This document shows positions 1 through 10,124 of a stretch of 64,000 nucleotides of DNA, piece by piece. The position numbers and the translations under genes were made by a program. The stretch spans positions 1,253,238-1,317,237 of the forward strand of contig VYZB01000214.1 of assembly GCA_013397455.1 (NCBI GenBank), read 5' to 3'. Under the pieces are notes generated by a model that had not been told where the DNA came from, made no database searches, and was given only the letters and a program-made list of their open reading frames with translations. This stretch comes from Crotophaga sulcirostris. Lineage: Eukaryota; Chordata; Aves; Cuculiformes; Crotophagidae. Each line of letters opens with the position of its first letter. Position 1 is the stretch's first letter.

Positions 1-1500
1 AACACAAATTTCCCACTTAATTTTTGTGACTGTTGTGGGGGTTGGGTGCTCATTTGAGGCTCCTTACTGTCTGAGTGGTTGAACCATGGCTTCCTCTACC
101 ATCAGTGGGGGAAAAGCAGTCCGGGTTGGCACAGCAGACAGACTGCCATGGCCCCGCAGCCCCAGCTGCAATGCATATGCCACATCCCACCATTAAGATA
201 TTTTTGCTTTGAAGAAAGGCATCTTCACTTCCTCTTAGTAGTTGACACTACTCAGGTCTTTGAGACTGAGAAAAAGCAACCTGGCCTCGTGAACCTGCCT
301 CCTCTCCAAACTCGGTTTCCTCTCCTCTGGGTAATGTTTCTCCAACCAACCTCACTGGATATTGGGTTTGTAACTCCAGTGATCTTATACCTTGTAGTTG
401 GAAAAGATGTACATCTTTTTTGGGGAACTGGGGCAGGTCATTGTGGTAGGAGGAGACATCTCAAAAGCTTTCCTGGAATGCCAAGTTAACCATGGGCAGT
501 CAGCCTCCCTTCATTAATCCCGACAAGATCAAGCAGGACAGATTTGCTCATGGGTGGAGCTGGAAGAAAGTAATAAGCTCCTACTAATGAAGAGAGTGCT
601 TTGGTTTGCTGTGTCTGGCAGACTGTTTTCATCTTTTGTACTTCTGGTAGTTGGCATCCTGGGCAAGACTGAGGGACTTCAGTTTGGGAGTGGTAGGCAT
701 GTACTCAATTTGCTGCCTACCACTGGCAGAGGATCAAGGCTGGAATTTTCATTACTCTTGCTTTGCCTGCCAGAAAGAAGCACTTTGATTTAATTCTGGT
801 GGCTTCTTTTTCAATGCCAAGTTTGGAACGAGATGCTCTGATGTCTTCCAGCTTCTTAAAGTAACCACAATGTCCCGCCGAGGAAATGTGTATTTATACA
901 ATGGAGGAATTGAATTTAAGTAGAGAGTCACTTTATTAACAGCAATCACATGCCATGTTATAGGTGGATCCTATGGTTTGGAACAGAAGACTGTCTCTTC
1001 TCGTAATCTTGTATACCAGGCCCTGATAGGATCAGTAATTCATGAGTCCTCAGTAACTGTTCTTGCAAGGCTCATCTCTTTAAAAAGCAGTCACTGTGTC
1101 ACTTATCCCTGGAAGAGGACAAAGGATGTTAGCAGAGCTGATCAAATGCTTTCTGGCATAAACATCCTTTAAGAAGGAAGATTGTGCTTTTGACAAGATG
1201 ACATTTTTCTACAGAAAGCATCTGCTCTCTTCAAAACGTTGCTTTCTTGCCAAAAGAATACCTCAAAACCCAATTGTATTTTTTTTGGACAAAAAATCTA
1301 AAAGTTTTGGGGTTTTGGCAGCAGATTCTAAGAATTCAACAGAAAAAAAAAAAGTTGTTTTCCAAAAATTAAGAGGCTGAAATGCTTTTTGTTTTTCACT
1401 TTAGTTCTGTTTGAAAATTAAGGAAAAATGTGACCGTATTTTACATGTGATGGAGGAGACTCTCTTTCAAACCAGCTCCCAAGCATCCAGATACTCCATG
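1..1500. other. Unique non-coding sequence, no gene recognised
   Basis: No exon, RNA gene or transposon is recognisable here. The longest open frame (79-489, +, 136 codons) has no domain I recognise, and neighbouring frames are just as open, so I treat it as chance. An 11-base A run lies at 1343-1353. The stretch ends where a CR1 copy begins. Confidence 0.7.
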
Positions 1501-1870
1501 TTGGGATTGTTCTGCTTCAAGAAGAGAAGAGTCCAAGAAGACTTTATTGCAGCCTTGCAATAATTCAAGGGGGCTTATAAGAAAACTTTTTAGTAGATCC
1601 TGTAGCAATAGGACAAGGAGTAATGGTTATAAACTAAAAGAGGAGAAATTTAGACTAGATATTAGGAAGAAATTTTTTACACTGAGTAAGGCACTGGCAC
1701 AGATTGCCCAGAGAGGTGGTAGATGTCCCATTCCTAGAAACATTCAGTATTGGGTTTGATGAGGCTCTGAACAACCTGATCCAGTGAAAGATTTCCCTGC
1801 TCACTGCAGGAGGGTTGGAACTGGATGACCTTCATGGTCCCTTCCAACCCAAACCATTCTATGATTCTAC
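1501..1870 (+). mobile_element. CR1 LINE fragment, 3' end
   Basis: This is a 5'-truncated CR1 non-LTR retrotransposon. It begins in the conserved 'cctggagaagagaaggct' region (here diverged) and runs through the reverse-transcriptase C-terminus and 3' UTR. The end shows GGTCCCTTCCAACCCAAACC followed by ATTCTATGATTCTAC, the avian CR1 octamer tail. Many substitutions and small indels against the other copies in the window, including stops in the old reading frame, point to an old insertion. Confidence 0.9.
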
Positions 1871-3150
1871 TAAAAAAAAGGATGTTAGTGAGCACTCAAC
1901 TACAGCAAAGTTCTCTCACAAACCATGCCCAAAGGCAGTAGCAGATGCCAGAAGGAGTTTGGTCAAATATCAAAACTTTTTGCAGGTTCATTGTATTTTG
2001 CTTTGGGATAATACTTTTCTGTTTCTTATACCAGTATCTGAGCAGTTGCACTATCATTTGCACTATCTCCCGTTCCTCTTGGTGTCATCAGCAGAGGAAT
2101 GGATATGGACCTCTGCAATAAAAGTGCTGTGTTGGGCATGATGGGAGTGTGGAGGAAGGACCTGAAAATGAGAGAAAGAGGATGTGAAAAATGGCCACAC
2201 ATGTGGAACAAATCTGAGACACAAACCTTCTGTCCAAAGGTCTTCTGCTCTCAGATATGTGAGGATGGGTGGGAACGCATATAGGCTGTGCAATTGAAAG
2301 GGCCAACGTACAAGCATTTTCTTCCTTGCAGGCCACTGTGAGGCAGTTTTGGCTTATCCAACGTGGGAGGAACAGATGAAATAGGAGGTGGTAAGAAATT
2401 CTGACAATGTTTGGACCCATGAGAAGTTTCCTTTTTGATAGGGCTCACACATCTAGCACATGCACTATTGTTTCCGTTCATTTGGTATTCACTGTTATAT
2501 TATACTGCAATATTAATGTATTAGTGTATTAATAGAATGGCAAATATATATATAATACAATTAGTGCTTTAATATAAAAGTCAATATGAAATGAATCAGC
2601 ATGACATTTGAAACAACACCTTTTGACATTGTTGAAATTAAATAGCCTTATTGCAAGAGATTTTAGACATCCTGCTCCCTCCTCCACTCCCACTTGGTTG
2701 CCAGCTGTTTCCTTCCAGATGTGGCAGTCAGACTGTGTTTGGTCCAATGGTTACATTTGACAAGAAGGTCAGCTCAGTGCTGACCACATTTAAGTCATTG
2801 ACTTGAAGAATAAAGCATAACTCTTGCTTGAACTTGACCCCAACTAGCTAAAGATGAGGTCACAGACCAGGAGTTGCCTTGTTTTTCTGTGCGTTTCAGT
2901 GTTGAAGCACGAGTAGCCCATACCTCAGCCTGGAAAGCAGGCACTTCCTGGGCTTCTTCCTATTAAATGCTAATTCAGAAAGATCAAACACAACTTTATG
3001 CATTATTTCCTTTCTCTCTTGACTCCCCACCCCTAATTTGTTCCTAAAAACTCTATTTATATTGTCTTGGTTAAAATATCTCCTATTCGTTGATCCAGCC
3101 ATATCTTCCGTTCACCATGAAATCCCAGCTTGAGATCACCTCCCTAGAGG
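1871..3150. other. Unique non-coding sequence with an A+T-rich core
   Basis: No gene is recognised. Several overlapping open frames on the - strand between 2026 and 2481 reflect a local shortage of stop codons; their translations resemble nothing I know. Positions 2480-2580 are strongly A+T-rich, with short TATA runs. The direct-repeat element begins at the right edge. Confidence 0.65.
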
Positions 3151-3317
3151 CATGGGCATGACTTTCACCAAACTGTGTGGTTTATTTGTATCAGGAGCAC
3201 AATTTCTTCTAAGTCAAAGCTATTTGAGTGAATCCCTGAATTTGTACTGTTCACTCCCCCAGGGGATTATAATTACATCTGCAAGTATGATATACGGATA
3301 TAGAGGGATTTAATCAA
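3151..3317 (+). repeat. Copy A of a 167-bp unidentified direct repeat
   Basis: This segment aligns without gaps to 5741-5907 in the same orientation. A hand count gives about 27 mismatches in 167 positions, near 84% identity. Shared landmarks include TTTCTTCTAAGTCAAAGC near the centre, GACTCCCCCAGG/CACTCCCCCAGG, and a GATTATAATTA core. It does not match CR1. I see no similarity beyond the two ends. It may be an unnamed dispersed repeat or the remnant of a local duplication. Confidence 0.8.
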
Positions 3318-3839
3318 GCCCAAGTCTACAAGACATCCTAAAGTGTGTCCATCCCCACCCCATGGTACAGATACATGCTTTTGACATTTCAGCAGCTATG
3401 AAATCACACGTCCTAGGCAACCCTTTAGTGCTTCTGTTCTTTTACTTTCTTCACTATTTGGACCACGTCCTAAACTTTGTATTAATTTTTTCTGCTTAAC
3501 AGAAGATTGCATGCAATTCAAACATGAATTTATTTTGCAAATGTTTCTTCCTGGGAAATACAATACAGGAAAAGATAAAGCAAAGAGTTTTTTTGTTTAT
3601 CCAACATACCAATGGAATATGTTACAATCTAGTCTTACTGCATGGGTGGCTAGGGAACACAAACAAAGAATTAACAACCACTGTTTCATAACAAAATATT
3701 AATATACAGATACACATGTTTTTATGTGCATATGCTTATGTATATGTGTATTTATCAGGAGTCCAGCTACCTTTCCATTTACACTGGCTTTGTACCACCA
3801 TACAAAACCCATAGGAATGAATTCAGAAGTACCATGGTC
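3318..3839. other. Unique A+T-rich sequence
   Basis: No gene is recognised. Positions 3705-3760 form an alternating purine-pyrimidine tract of TG, CA and TA steps. Nothing else stands out. Confidence 0.65.
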
Positions 3840-3857
3840 ACAGAATCATAGAATCAT
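3840..3857 (-). repeat. Possible CR1 3'-tail relic
   Basis: ACAGAATCATAGAATCAT reads on the - strand as an avian CR1 octamer tail (ATGATTCTATGATTCTGT). The following bases do not continue convincingly into the CR1 3' UTR, so this is either a very short truncated insertion or coincidence. Confidence 0.35.
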
Positions 3858-4410
3858 GGTGTACAGGAGGAACTCCAGACTTGGCATTTATTTATGCGGA
3901 CTATCCTGTAATTTCAACCATTTCCCAGTTTCCTTCCAATTTATTTGGGAATCTGGGAACTGCAGCCCTGTTTGGGATGCCCCACAAAAGATTTGGGGGT
4001 ATCACATCTCTGAAGAATGGCAAAGAGCTGCTACTTCCCTAGGGTCAACAGGGGCTAAGAGTGTACTTGAAAACAAGAGCATTGCCCTTAACATTGTCTG
4101 CTCTTCTCAGCCCCTGTTAATGTAATTTTCACCAAGTCCCAATGCAGCTGGACCCACCCTTAAAGAGTCCTCCCCATTGTGTCCAGTGCTTGATGAAAGA
4201 TGTGGGGTCTTACTTCTGGCACATGAGATTGAGGCACTCAGCTCCTGGGGCTGCACATCTGTAAATCAGAGCCATGCCCACCCCTGCTCTGGGAGCTCTG
4301 CAGCAAGGCTAGGGGCTGCAGGGCTTGGCCTGGGCCAGCCCCAGGTTTCAGGAACTGCACACAATGGTGTCTGACACATGGGAGGAGATACCGGCAGGTC
4401 TAGGTATTCC
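3858..4410. other. Unique sequence, GC-richer toward the right
   Basis: No gene is recognised. Positions 4230-4350 are locally rich in GC and in CTGGGG/CAGCCC words but poor in CpG. A CR1 insertion begins at 4411. Confidence 0.65.
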
Positions 4411-5382
4411 AGTATCACACAGTATCACAGTATCACAAGATTGGAAAGGACCTTCGAGATCACTGAGTCCAACCTAGAACCCAACACCAACACCAACCCA
4501 TCATCTAAACCATGGCACTGAGTGCCTCATCCAATCTCCCCTTAAACACCTCCAGGGTTGGTCACTCCACCACCTCCCTGGGCAGCGCATTCCAATGGCC
4601 AATCACCCTTTCAGGGAAGAATTTTTTCCTAATATCAAGCCTAAACCTCCCCTGACGAAGCTTGAGTCCATGTCCTCTGGTTCTGTCCCTGGTCACCTGA
4701 GAGAAGAGACCAGCCCCTGCCTGACTACAACCTCCTTTTAGGCAGTTGTAGAGAGCAATAAGGTCTCCCCTGAGCCTCCTCTTCTCCAGGCTAAACAGCC
4801 CCAGCTCCCTCAGTCGCTCCTCACAGGGCTTGTGCTCCAAACCCTTCACCATCTTCGTTGCTCTCCTCTGGACACACTCCAGTGTCTTGACATCTTTCTC
4901 AAACTGAGGGGTCCAGAACTGCACACAGGACTCAAGGTGAGGCCTGACCAGTACCGAGTATAGGGGGAAGATAACTTCTCTGGTCCTGCTGGCCACACTA
5001 TTTCTGATGTAGGTCAGGATACCATTGGCCTTCTTGGCCACTTGGGCACACTGCTGGCTCATGTTGAGTTTCCTGTCTACCAGGACTCCCAAGTCCCTTT
5101 CTGCCTGACTACTCTCCAGCCACTCTGTCCCCAGTCTAGAGCTTTGTATGGGATTGTTGTGTCCAAAATGAAGCACCCGACATTTGGACTTATTAAACCT
5201 CATCCTATTGGAATCAGCCCATCTCTCCAGTCTGTCCAGGTCCCTCTGTAGGGCCATCCTACTCACTAACAGATCAACACTTCCTCTCAGCTTGGTATCA
5301 TCTGCAAACTTGCTGATGACGGATTCGATCCCCTCATCCAGATCATCAATAAAGATATTAAACAGGACCGGGCCCAACACTG
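4411..5382 (-). mobile_element. CR1 LINE, best-preserved copy in the window
   Basis: A 5'-truncated CR1 of about 970 bp on the - strand. Its 5' boundary is where similarity to reverse transcriptase stops, near 5382, beside the [10 protein letters not shown] motif. Its 3' end is at 4411-4438, where the - strand carries about three copies of an octamer of the type TGTGATAC instead of the usual ATTCTATG. It contains an almost intact C-terminal reverse-transcriptase frame. The copy at 25221-25614 has the same family-specific 3' UTR (CCATGGTTTAGATG, then GGTTGGACTC) and a related tail, so the two form a distinct subgroup here. Confidence 0.95.
4562..5380 (-). pseudogene. CR1 reverse transcriptase, C-terminal fragment (ORF2)
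   Basis: This 272-codon open frame encodes the C-terminal part of the CR1 ORF2 protein, which copies CR1 RNA into DNA at a nicked target. Residues 1-11 carry the [10 protein letters not shown] block. The catalytic FADD (YxDD-type) motif is at residues 25-28 (5297-5308). After it come the thumb and C-terminal segments typical of CR1, such as [18 protein letters not shown] and [14 protein letters not shown]. The endonuclease and the N-terminal half of the reverse transcriptase are lost by 5' truncation, so it cannot be functional. There are no frameshifts, but TGA at 4562-4564 stands where the sister copy at 25.4 kb has TCA (serine). The frame would otherwise run 19 more residues to TAG at 4505-4507. 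The nominal start is an in-frame GTG, not a true start. Confidence 0.92.
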
Positions 5383-5740
5383 TACATGCACCCAGTACAT
5401 GCAGGAAGTGTTAATTTAATCCTTAATTCTGGCTTGAGAGGCTACTGCCTCTGGCTGGGTTTCCCTGGAAATACCTCCTTCTCAACCTCAGTGCCCCAGT
5501 TGTAAGGCTGATTGCTCCTGTGCAAAATAACCACGGAAAGTGAATGCACAAAGGTTACAGCCTGTCCATCCAGAGGCTGGGTGATGCTTGTGGTGCTTCT
5601 CAGAGGAGCCAGACTCATTGCTTGCAAGATGTACAGTGCAAGCACAGACATTTCAAACTGGGAAACACTAGACAGAAGTATGGTAAAAGTGTTTCTGAGC
5701 ACCCCTACTCTGCAATACACCAGGAGCAAAACCCCTTCGG
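5383..5740. other. Unique sequence between CR1 and repeat copy B
   Basis: No gene or known repeat is recognised. Three partly overlapping short open frames on both strands have no recognisable product. Confidence 0.65.
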
Positions 5741-5907
5741 CATGGCCATGGTTTTCACTGAACCATCCTATTTATTTGTATTAGGAGCAAAATTTCTTCT
5801 AAGTCAAAGCTGTTTGAGTGAATTCCCAAATTTGAACTGTTGACTCCCCCAGGTGATTATAATTATATTTGCATATATGATATGCAGATATAAAGGGATT
5901 TAATCAA
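5741..5907 (+). repeat. Copy B of the 167-bp unidentified direct repeat
   Basis: Gapless partner of 3151-3317, about 84% identical by hand count and in the same orientation, 2590 bp downstream. The best CR1 copy of the window lies between the two, but similarity does not extend into it or into the outer flanks. The leftmost 30 bases are the least conserved part. Confidence 0.8.
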
Positions 5908-6594
5908 AATGTAGCTGCTAAGCAGAGACCCGGTGAGTGTATGTTCATTGGAAAATCATTATGAAAGACCTGACAGGTTGGCAAACTTCACTTCAGAATT
6001 AGAAGTGAGATTTTTTTTATCCCATTGAATTTTTATCCAATTGACTTATTTATTTCAAGTGCAAGAGCCCAAAAAATAAATCAATGCCAGATTGCAGAAA
6101 TATGAGTTGGTAGATTGGTTATAATGGTTATTATTATTATTTATTGGATTGCAGGGTAGGATCTTAGGGGGTTTGTCTTGATGGGTGAGTTACAGGAACA
6201 TGAGTTCTTTAATGGAAGAGAGAAAGGAAAGGCATTAACAGTCAAGACACTGCTCTGCTTTCTGTACATCAGGTTTATTTCCTGTGGAAGGAGAAATGGA
6301 GGAAAACCTGAATCAATCTCTACAACTGCAGCTGCAAACAGAAGGTTGTGGAACAGATTCACTGTGTAGGGTATTGGAGGAGGAGGACAGAGACCTACTG
6401 AAGGTTGTACCAGTCTCTCAGGTCTCTGTCAGACCCCAATCCCAGACTGGGAGGGGGTGGCTGTTGCCCACCTTAACCATAGCAAGTAGATGTTGAAGCT
6501 GAGACAATATGTAGGGCCGTAACATAACTGAATACAGGCCCCCTGACATGACTATATGGTGACACAACACAGTAACAGCAGAGAGATAAATGGA
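5908..6594. other. Unique sequence with a short ATT run
   Basis: No gene is recognised. A small ATT-type trinucleotide run lies at about 6127-6143, and 6010-6018 holds a short T run. Short open frames around 6141-6496 overlap on both strands and have no recognisable product. Confidence 0.65.
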
Positions 6595-6656
6595 GGGTTT
6601 AGTCTAGATAAACTTCATGGTCCCTTCCGATCCAAACCGTTCTATGTTTCTATACC
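6595..6656 (+). mobile_element. CR1 LINE fragment, extreme 3' end only
   Basis: About 60 bp of CR1 3' UTR. It includes a CTAGATAAACTTCATGG segment (CR1 consensus-like 'ctggatgaccttcatgg'), then GGTCCCTTCCGATCCAAACC and a TTCTATGTTTCTAT tail. Confidence 0.8.
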
Positions 6657-8199
6657 GTATTTGTGGCATCTTGCTTTTTGTTCAGATACGTTGTGTTTGC
6701 AATACCTGGAAGAGTATTTCATGACCTCACCATAGGAGGGGGACATCTAGCAGAGGCGGGATGGTGGTAAGAGAGCCCCTTGGCAAGACTAAATCAAGAC
6801 AAATGGAATTTATGGGTTTCCTTAGACTTTTTTGCCAAATCTCACTCACTGGGCCTCTAGTCAAAGAAAGGGATGGAAATGAAATCCAACAAAATGAGTC
6901 GAGTTCTCCATAGGACAGGGAAGGGAATTAGTGAGTTTAGAACAGACTCTGGTGTGGTTACATTTCTTTATTAGAGATGATTGTGCAGAATTGAGGTAAT
7001 GGTGATGGCATGAGAGATGGACAGATGTTTGGATGTGTGTGCCTATCTGAAAATGCTGACAACAGACACTTCACTGACAAACATGATTTGTGAATTCAGC
7101 TGTGGTAATTTTGAAACAGTAACAAATATTATTTCACAAACAAGACAGGGATGGAAAAGTCTGGTAGGGAGGTTGTTGATCTCTTTCACAAAAGATATTG
7201 AAGGTCACAAGCACAAAACCAGTAAAATAAACAAGGGATATGCAGAGTTGGATTAAAACTAGGTTGTGACTGGAGTTGTTTTGGTACAATGGAGCTCACA
7301 ACAGCCTGAAATGCTGAGGAGAAAATATTTCTCCCCAGCTTTGATAAATCTTGCAGCACCAGTACAAGAGATCCATTTCAAGTAACATAGAAAATTCTTC
7401 TCCATTCAGTGGCACTTTTTTGAAGTGAGATCCAGGAGAATGTAGGTAGGAATAATAGTTACCTGCCCTTAGTTAAACTAAGAAATCAGATGACCCAAAA
7501 GGCATGAATCTCCTACTTCTGCACACTGCTGGAGGGGTTGCTTCACTTTGCTTCTTCCGCTGTTTTTCATCCCTGCATGCTTCTTGCAAGACCCTGTCTG
7601 GTCAAACTGAGCCAATCTTGCTTTACTGATCTTAACAGTTAATCTTTAATTAAGCCATGGACTGTTTTGGTCATTAATGTAATGTAGCAGGCAGGGAATA
7701 AAACCACATAAAAGCTCCATCCTAGCTCTGATAGATCACGCTGAACCTCAGGGGAGCACCTGGGGAAATGGGTGCTCCATGGGAACAAGTTTTCCCTGCA
7801 GCCTGACCCACCACCACTTGTAGGTTTCCCACATCCCTCCTCCAGGGAAGGTTTTCCAAGAGCTGGAGAGCAACTAAGTTTGGTCAGTTTGTGATTATTC
7901 CAATAGGAGGTTTGTTGGGTACTGGCCAAAAAGCTTATTGAATAACTGCCTCAGAGGATTGTGGGGCAGACTCAAAGCTGAATGTAATTACTGGCTTATT
8001 TCTAAATTAATATTTTATTAGGGGTTTGGGATAGAATTTACTTTCCCTGCCCCTCCTCCCTGCACACAGCACTGTTCTGCGTTTGTTCAGCCTCGGAACA
8101 TGCTTCGGGTTTTACTGAGATTATTAAAACCTGTGAAAGTTGGGACTGTTTAAAATCAGAGCGAAAAAAGGGGAGAGGGAAAATAGCTGGGAATGGGAG
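6657..8199. other. Unique non-coding sequence
   Basis: No gene, RNA or repeat is recognised. Open frames at 7017-7256 (+) and 7639-7929 (-) have no recognisable product and no supporting splice or polyadenylation context that I can see. Confidence 0.65.
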
Positions 8200-8430
8200 A
8201 ACGTCATATAAATAGCAGTAAAACTGTTAAATCTATTTGCATTTCACACCCTATAATTTTAGACTCCACCTCGAGAGCACTGCTTGAAAGTCAGCACTTT
8301 TAATTGTCCAGTAAATTTCCTCGCAGACAACTGCTTCATAAACTGCCATTGCCTGCCTTGTGAGGAAAAACAGATAACTGATTTATCTGAGCACGGAGAC
8401 CGAAATGGTCATTCGTGTGTCACTGGTTCC
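8200..8430. promoter_or_regulatory. Candidate regulatory block with octamer and paired GATA motifs
   Basis: Seen: a perfect ATTTGCAT POU-type octamer at 8235-8242, and a perfect 7-bp inverted repeat CAGATAA (8371-8377) / TTATCTG (8383-8389) with a 5-bp spacer, which places two GATA-factor consensus sites face to face. Known: such motifs are bound by POU and GATA factors in vertebrate enhancers. Inferred: that the block is regulatory. Single motifs of this length occur by chance often; only the palindromic pair is unusual. Confidence 0.3.
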
Positions 8431-9078
8431 CCCCTCTGTTTCACTTAAATCAGCACGTGAGGGTATTTGGCTACGGTTTTGCAGTCTGTTCTCAGACATC
8501 CAGCAGCACCAACCAGCACATCTGAGATGTCACTTGTCCACCACAACCTGAAGCAGCACCTGGAAGGTCCCCAACCCACCCTGCCCACTGACCTTGCCAT
8601 GAGCTCATTGTGCCCTCCTGCACCAGTAAATCACTCTCTGCCAGGCAGGGACTATGGAACACATAGCCATGAAGTAATGGCTTATAATTCAATTAAAGTT
8701 CAGGAAAATCTGCTGAGTTATGTCGCGTCTATTTAGCCTGACGTTGGTTTCGTGGAGGTCTAAGAACATGGCCAAAGGGAAATTGAGAGGTTTTGGAGGA
8801 CTGGATTTGTTCTGGGTTTTTTGAGCTTTTTTATTATTATTATTTAAAAATCATTTTTTAACAAAGGACAAAAAAATTCTGGCCATAAATATTTGTAGGA
8901 TTGTTGCAGCAGTTGTGGGACTGTTCAGTGTCCTCAAAAATGGTCACAAAAGTGACCAGTCTTGTTTGATTTGTACAACAATTTCAAAGAAAGTTCACTG
9001 TAGGCACTGCTTCTTCTTGTGTCCCATTTCAGACTCTATAGACTTGGACCTCTTGGGTTTTATAAAGGTCCATTTCTT
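8431..9078. other. Unique sequence
   Basis: No gene is recognised. A short ATT run follows a T-rich stretch near 8830-8845. The right edge adjoins a hexanucleotide microsatellite. Confidence 0.65.
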
Positions 9079-9191
9079 CCTTCCTTTTCCTTTTCCTTTT
9101 CCTTTTCCTTTTCCTTTTCCTTTTCCTTTTCCTTTTCCTTTTCCTTTTCCTTTTCCTTTTCCCTTTCCTTTTCCTTTTTCTTTTCCTTTCC
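9079..9191 (+). repeat. TTTTCC hexanucleotide microsatellite
   Basis: A pure pyrimidine tract. About 80 bases (9083-9162) are perfect period-6 CCTTTT units, followed by degenerate units with C and T length changes. The open frames across it (Phe-Pro or Ser-Phe on +, Lys-Arg on -) are products of the repeat, not genes. Homopyrimidine mirror repeats of this length can form triplex (H-DNA) in vitro; any such role here is inference. Confidence 0.97.
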
Positions 9192-10057
9192 GTGTTTTTC
9201 TTTGCCATCTCTATCTTTCCTCTGTCCCTGTTGAAGCAGACCACTGGGCTGTTGAGCATCTCAGGGATGACAGGTTATCCCAAGTTCTCTGCTGTGAGGA
9301 GCACTAATAACTGGACTGTCCATCAAGTTAAAAATTAGATCTGATCAGCAAAAGGAAATGCGATGAAATGTGGAAAATAACTTTTCAGCTATTACAGTAG
9401 GCAAGGTTTCATCTGAAATCTCCATAACTTTGATAACAATCTCAGGAAGTTCTGTTTCCAGAATTTGGGGTTGTGCTTAGGCTTATGTTTGATTTCCATG
9501 AACTTTAAATAAGATTCAAAAGAACAAATGGGAGCAATGGCCTTACATCCAGTGGAGGAATACGTTTCCTTGGTGCCAAACCTTAACTCTCCAAAATGAA
9601 TAGGAAAGTAGGCAATCTTTAGCACCAGGGGTGGAGGACACAGTTGGCGTTTCTATCCAACTGCCTCAACCTCGTGTCTCAGCACCCAGCTACAACCAAA
9701 ACTACTGGTTTTATTCCAAGTTTTCTGTATTTGGGTGAGTGTGGATGAAGGGTAAAACCTGCTGCCAGGAGACTCGTGGCAAGGCAGAAAAGATTGCACA
9801 CCATGGTCCAAGATGGGGGCTTGTAATGGTGAGTTGAGGCCAGTGTAATTGTCCTCTGTGACCTTCCCAGAGTGAGAAGGTGAAGCAATAGGAAGCAGTG
9901 GGATTGGGAGGCCAAAGGCTGGGAGGGAGATCCTGCAAATCAACTTGGTGAAGATAAAACAGCTGCAGAAGTTGAGTAGAGAAGCCAGAGGGTCATTGAC
10001 CAGGTGGGAATAATCATGATTTAGGGATCCTTCCCCCATCATGGACTTGCTCAAGTT
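9192..10057. other. Unique sequence
   Basis: No gene is recognised. The - strand is open in several frames between 9653 and 10054 (up to 133 codons), but three overlapping frames are equally open and none resembles a known protein. Confidence 0.65.
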
Positions 10058-10124
10058 TTCTTTTTCTTTTTTTTTCCTTCATCCAGGCAGGCAAAAAAAA
10101 AAAAAAAAAAAATATATATATATA
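10058..10124. repeat. T-rich tract followed by A20 and a TA run
   Basis: A T-rich stretch (10058-10078) is separated by about 14 bases from an uninterrupted A run of about 20 (10093-10112) that grades into a TA dinucleotide run up to 10124. It could fold back, but low complexity alone explains it. There is no upstream coding or SINE sequence to suggest a processed-copy tail. Confidence 0.9.

Noticed and set aside
8915..9307. Frames encoding Phe-Pro, Ser-Phe or Lys-Arg repeats
   Set aside because: Translation of the TTTTCC hexanucleotide microsatellite.
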